NCBI GenBank assembly: GCA_026260175.1
Contig: JAKCWW010000261.1
Location: forward strand, 1-33,462
Direction of reading: 5' to 3'
DNA length: 33,462 bases
DNA from: Reticulitermes lucifugus
Taxonomy: Eukaryota > Arthropoda > Insecta > Blattodea > Rhinotermitidae
The position numbers and the translations under genes are program-made. How positions within the stretch are numbered: position 1 is the stretch's first letter; each line of letters starts with the position of its first letter. Positions 33,401 to 33,462 of this stretch are shown one piece after another. The notes under the pieces were generated by a model. It saw nothing but the letters and a program-made list of their open reading frames with translations. It searched no databases and was not told where the DNA came from.

Positions 33401-33462
33401 TCCCAGTGGCCGCGCGGTCTAAGGCGTGGGTCTACGGCCTCTCGCTTACTGGGATTGTGGGT
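33401..33462 (+). mobile_element. SINE-F head, cut by window end
   Basis: Starts CCCAGTGGCCGCGCGG, with the A box TGGCCGCGCGGTCTAAGG at 33407-33424. The following 38 bases match the minus-strand SINE-F at 21.2 kb with about six differences in 58. The B box lies beyond the window. Confidence 0.75.

Overview
The window looks like a non-coding, repeat-filled stretch of an insect nuclear genome. It is AT-rich, carries no bacterial-style gene packing, no rRNA and no convincing tRNA gene, and holds many tRNA-derived SINEs, a decayed LINE tail and diverged microsatellites. The style of the repeats (long tRNA-headed SINEs, and a LINE C-terminus of the MRW...GENxNxYRxLVGK type) suggests a large polyneopteran genome such as a cockroach, termite or relative. 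The species is an inference I cannot confirm. I find no intact protein-coding gene. The open frames are short (163 codons at most), and the longest one lies across two adjacent SINEs.

Layout. 0-6 kb: a cut-off SINE head at the very start, AT-rich DNA, an inverted-repeat element at 2.97-3.20 kb, a purine-rich tract near 3.7 kb and a probable SINE at 5.8 kb. 6-13 kb: pieces of a long SINE family (called SINE-A here), a second inverted-repeat element at 7.76 kb, a CAC/CAT array at 9.19 kb, an 81-base hairpin of the same inverted-repeat family at 9.68 kb, another SINE at 11 kb, and two open frames (about 10.0 and 11.35 kb) of unclear meaning. 14-17.5 kb: microsatellite-associated repeat, a 300-base purine tract, then four SINEs packed into 1.7 kb. 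17.9-20.9 kb: almost featureless. 20.95-21.2 kb: a SINE with visible target-site duplications, its middle replaced by an assembly gap. 22-26 kb: small inverted repeats, a purine-rich stretch, two hairpins of the GAAAC type, a degraded LINE 3' end, another SINE and a 22-bp-stem hairpin. 26-33.5 kb: mostly plain AT-rich DNA, one SINE-A copy, the largest inverted-repeat element (30.66-31.03 kb), two pyrimidine-rich tracts and a SINE head cut by the window end.

The most interesting signal is a dispersed family of inverted-dimer elements marked by the shared words ACCGACGTTTCGG and GGATGTTACACCG. On one strand each arm folds into a short stem followed by GAAAC, and in some copies the stem is preceded by CTGATGAT. 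The stem bases differ between copies while pairing is largely kept (GAAGG/CCTTC, GGAGG/CCTCC, GGGAC/GTCCC, GGTC/GACC). This resembles a hammerhead ribozyme core with one extra base, as known from Penelope-like retroelements and retrozymes; activity and class are unproven.
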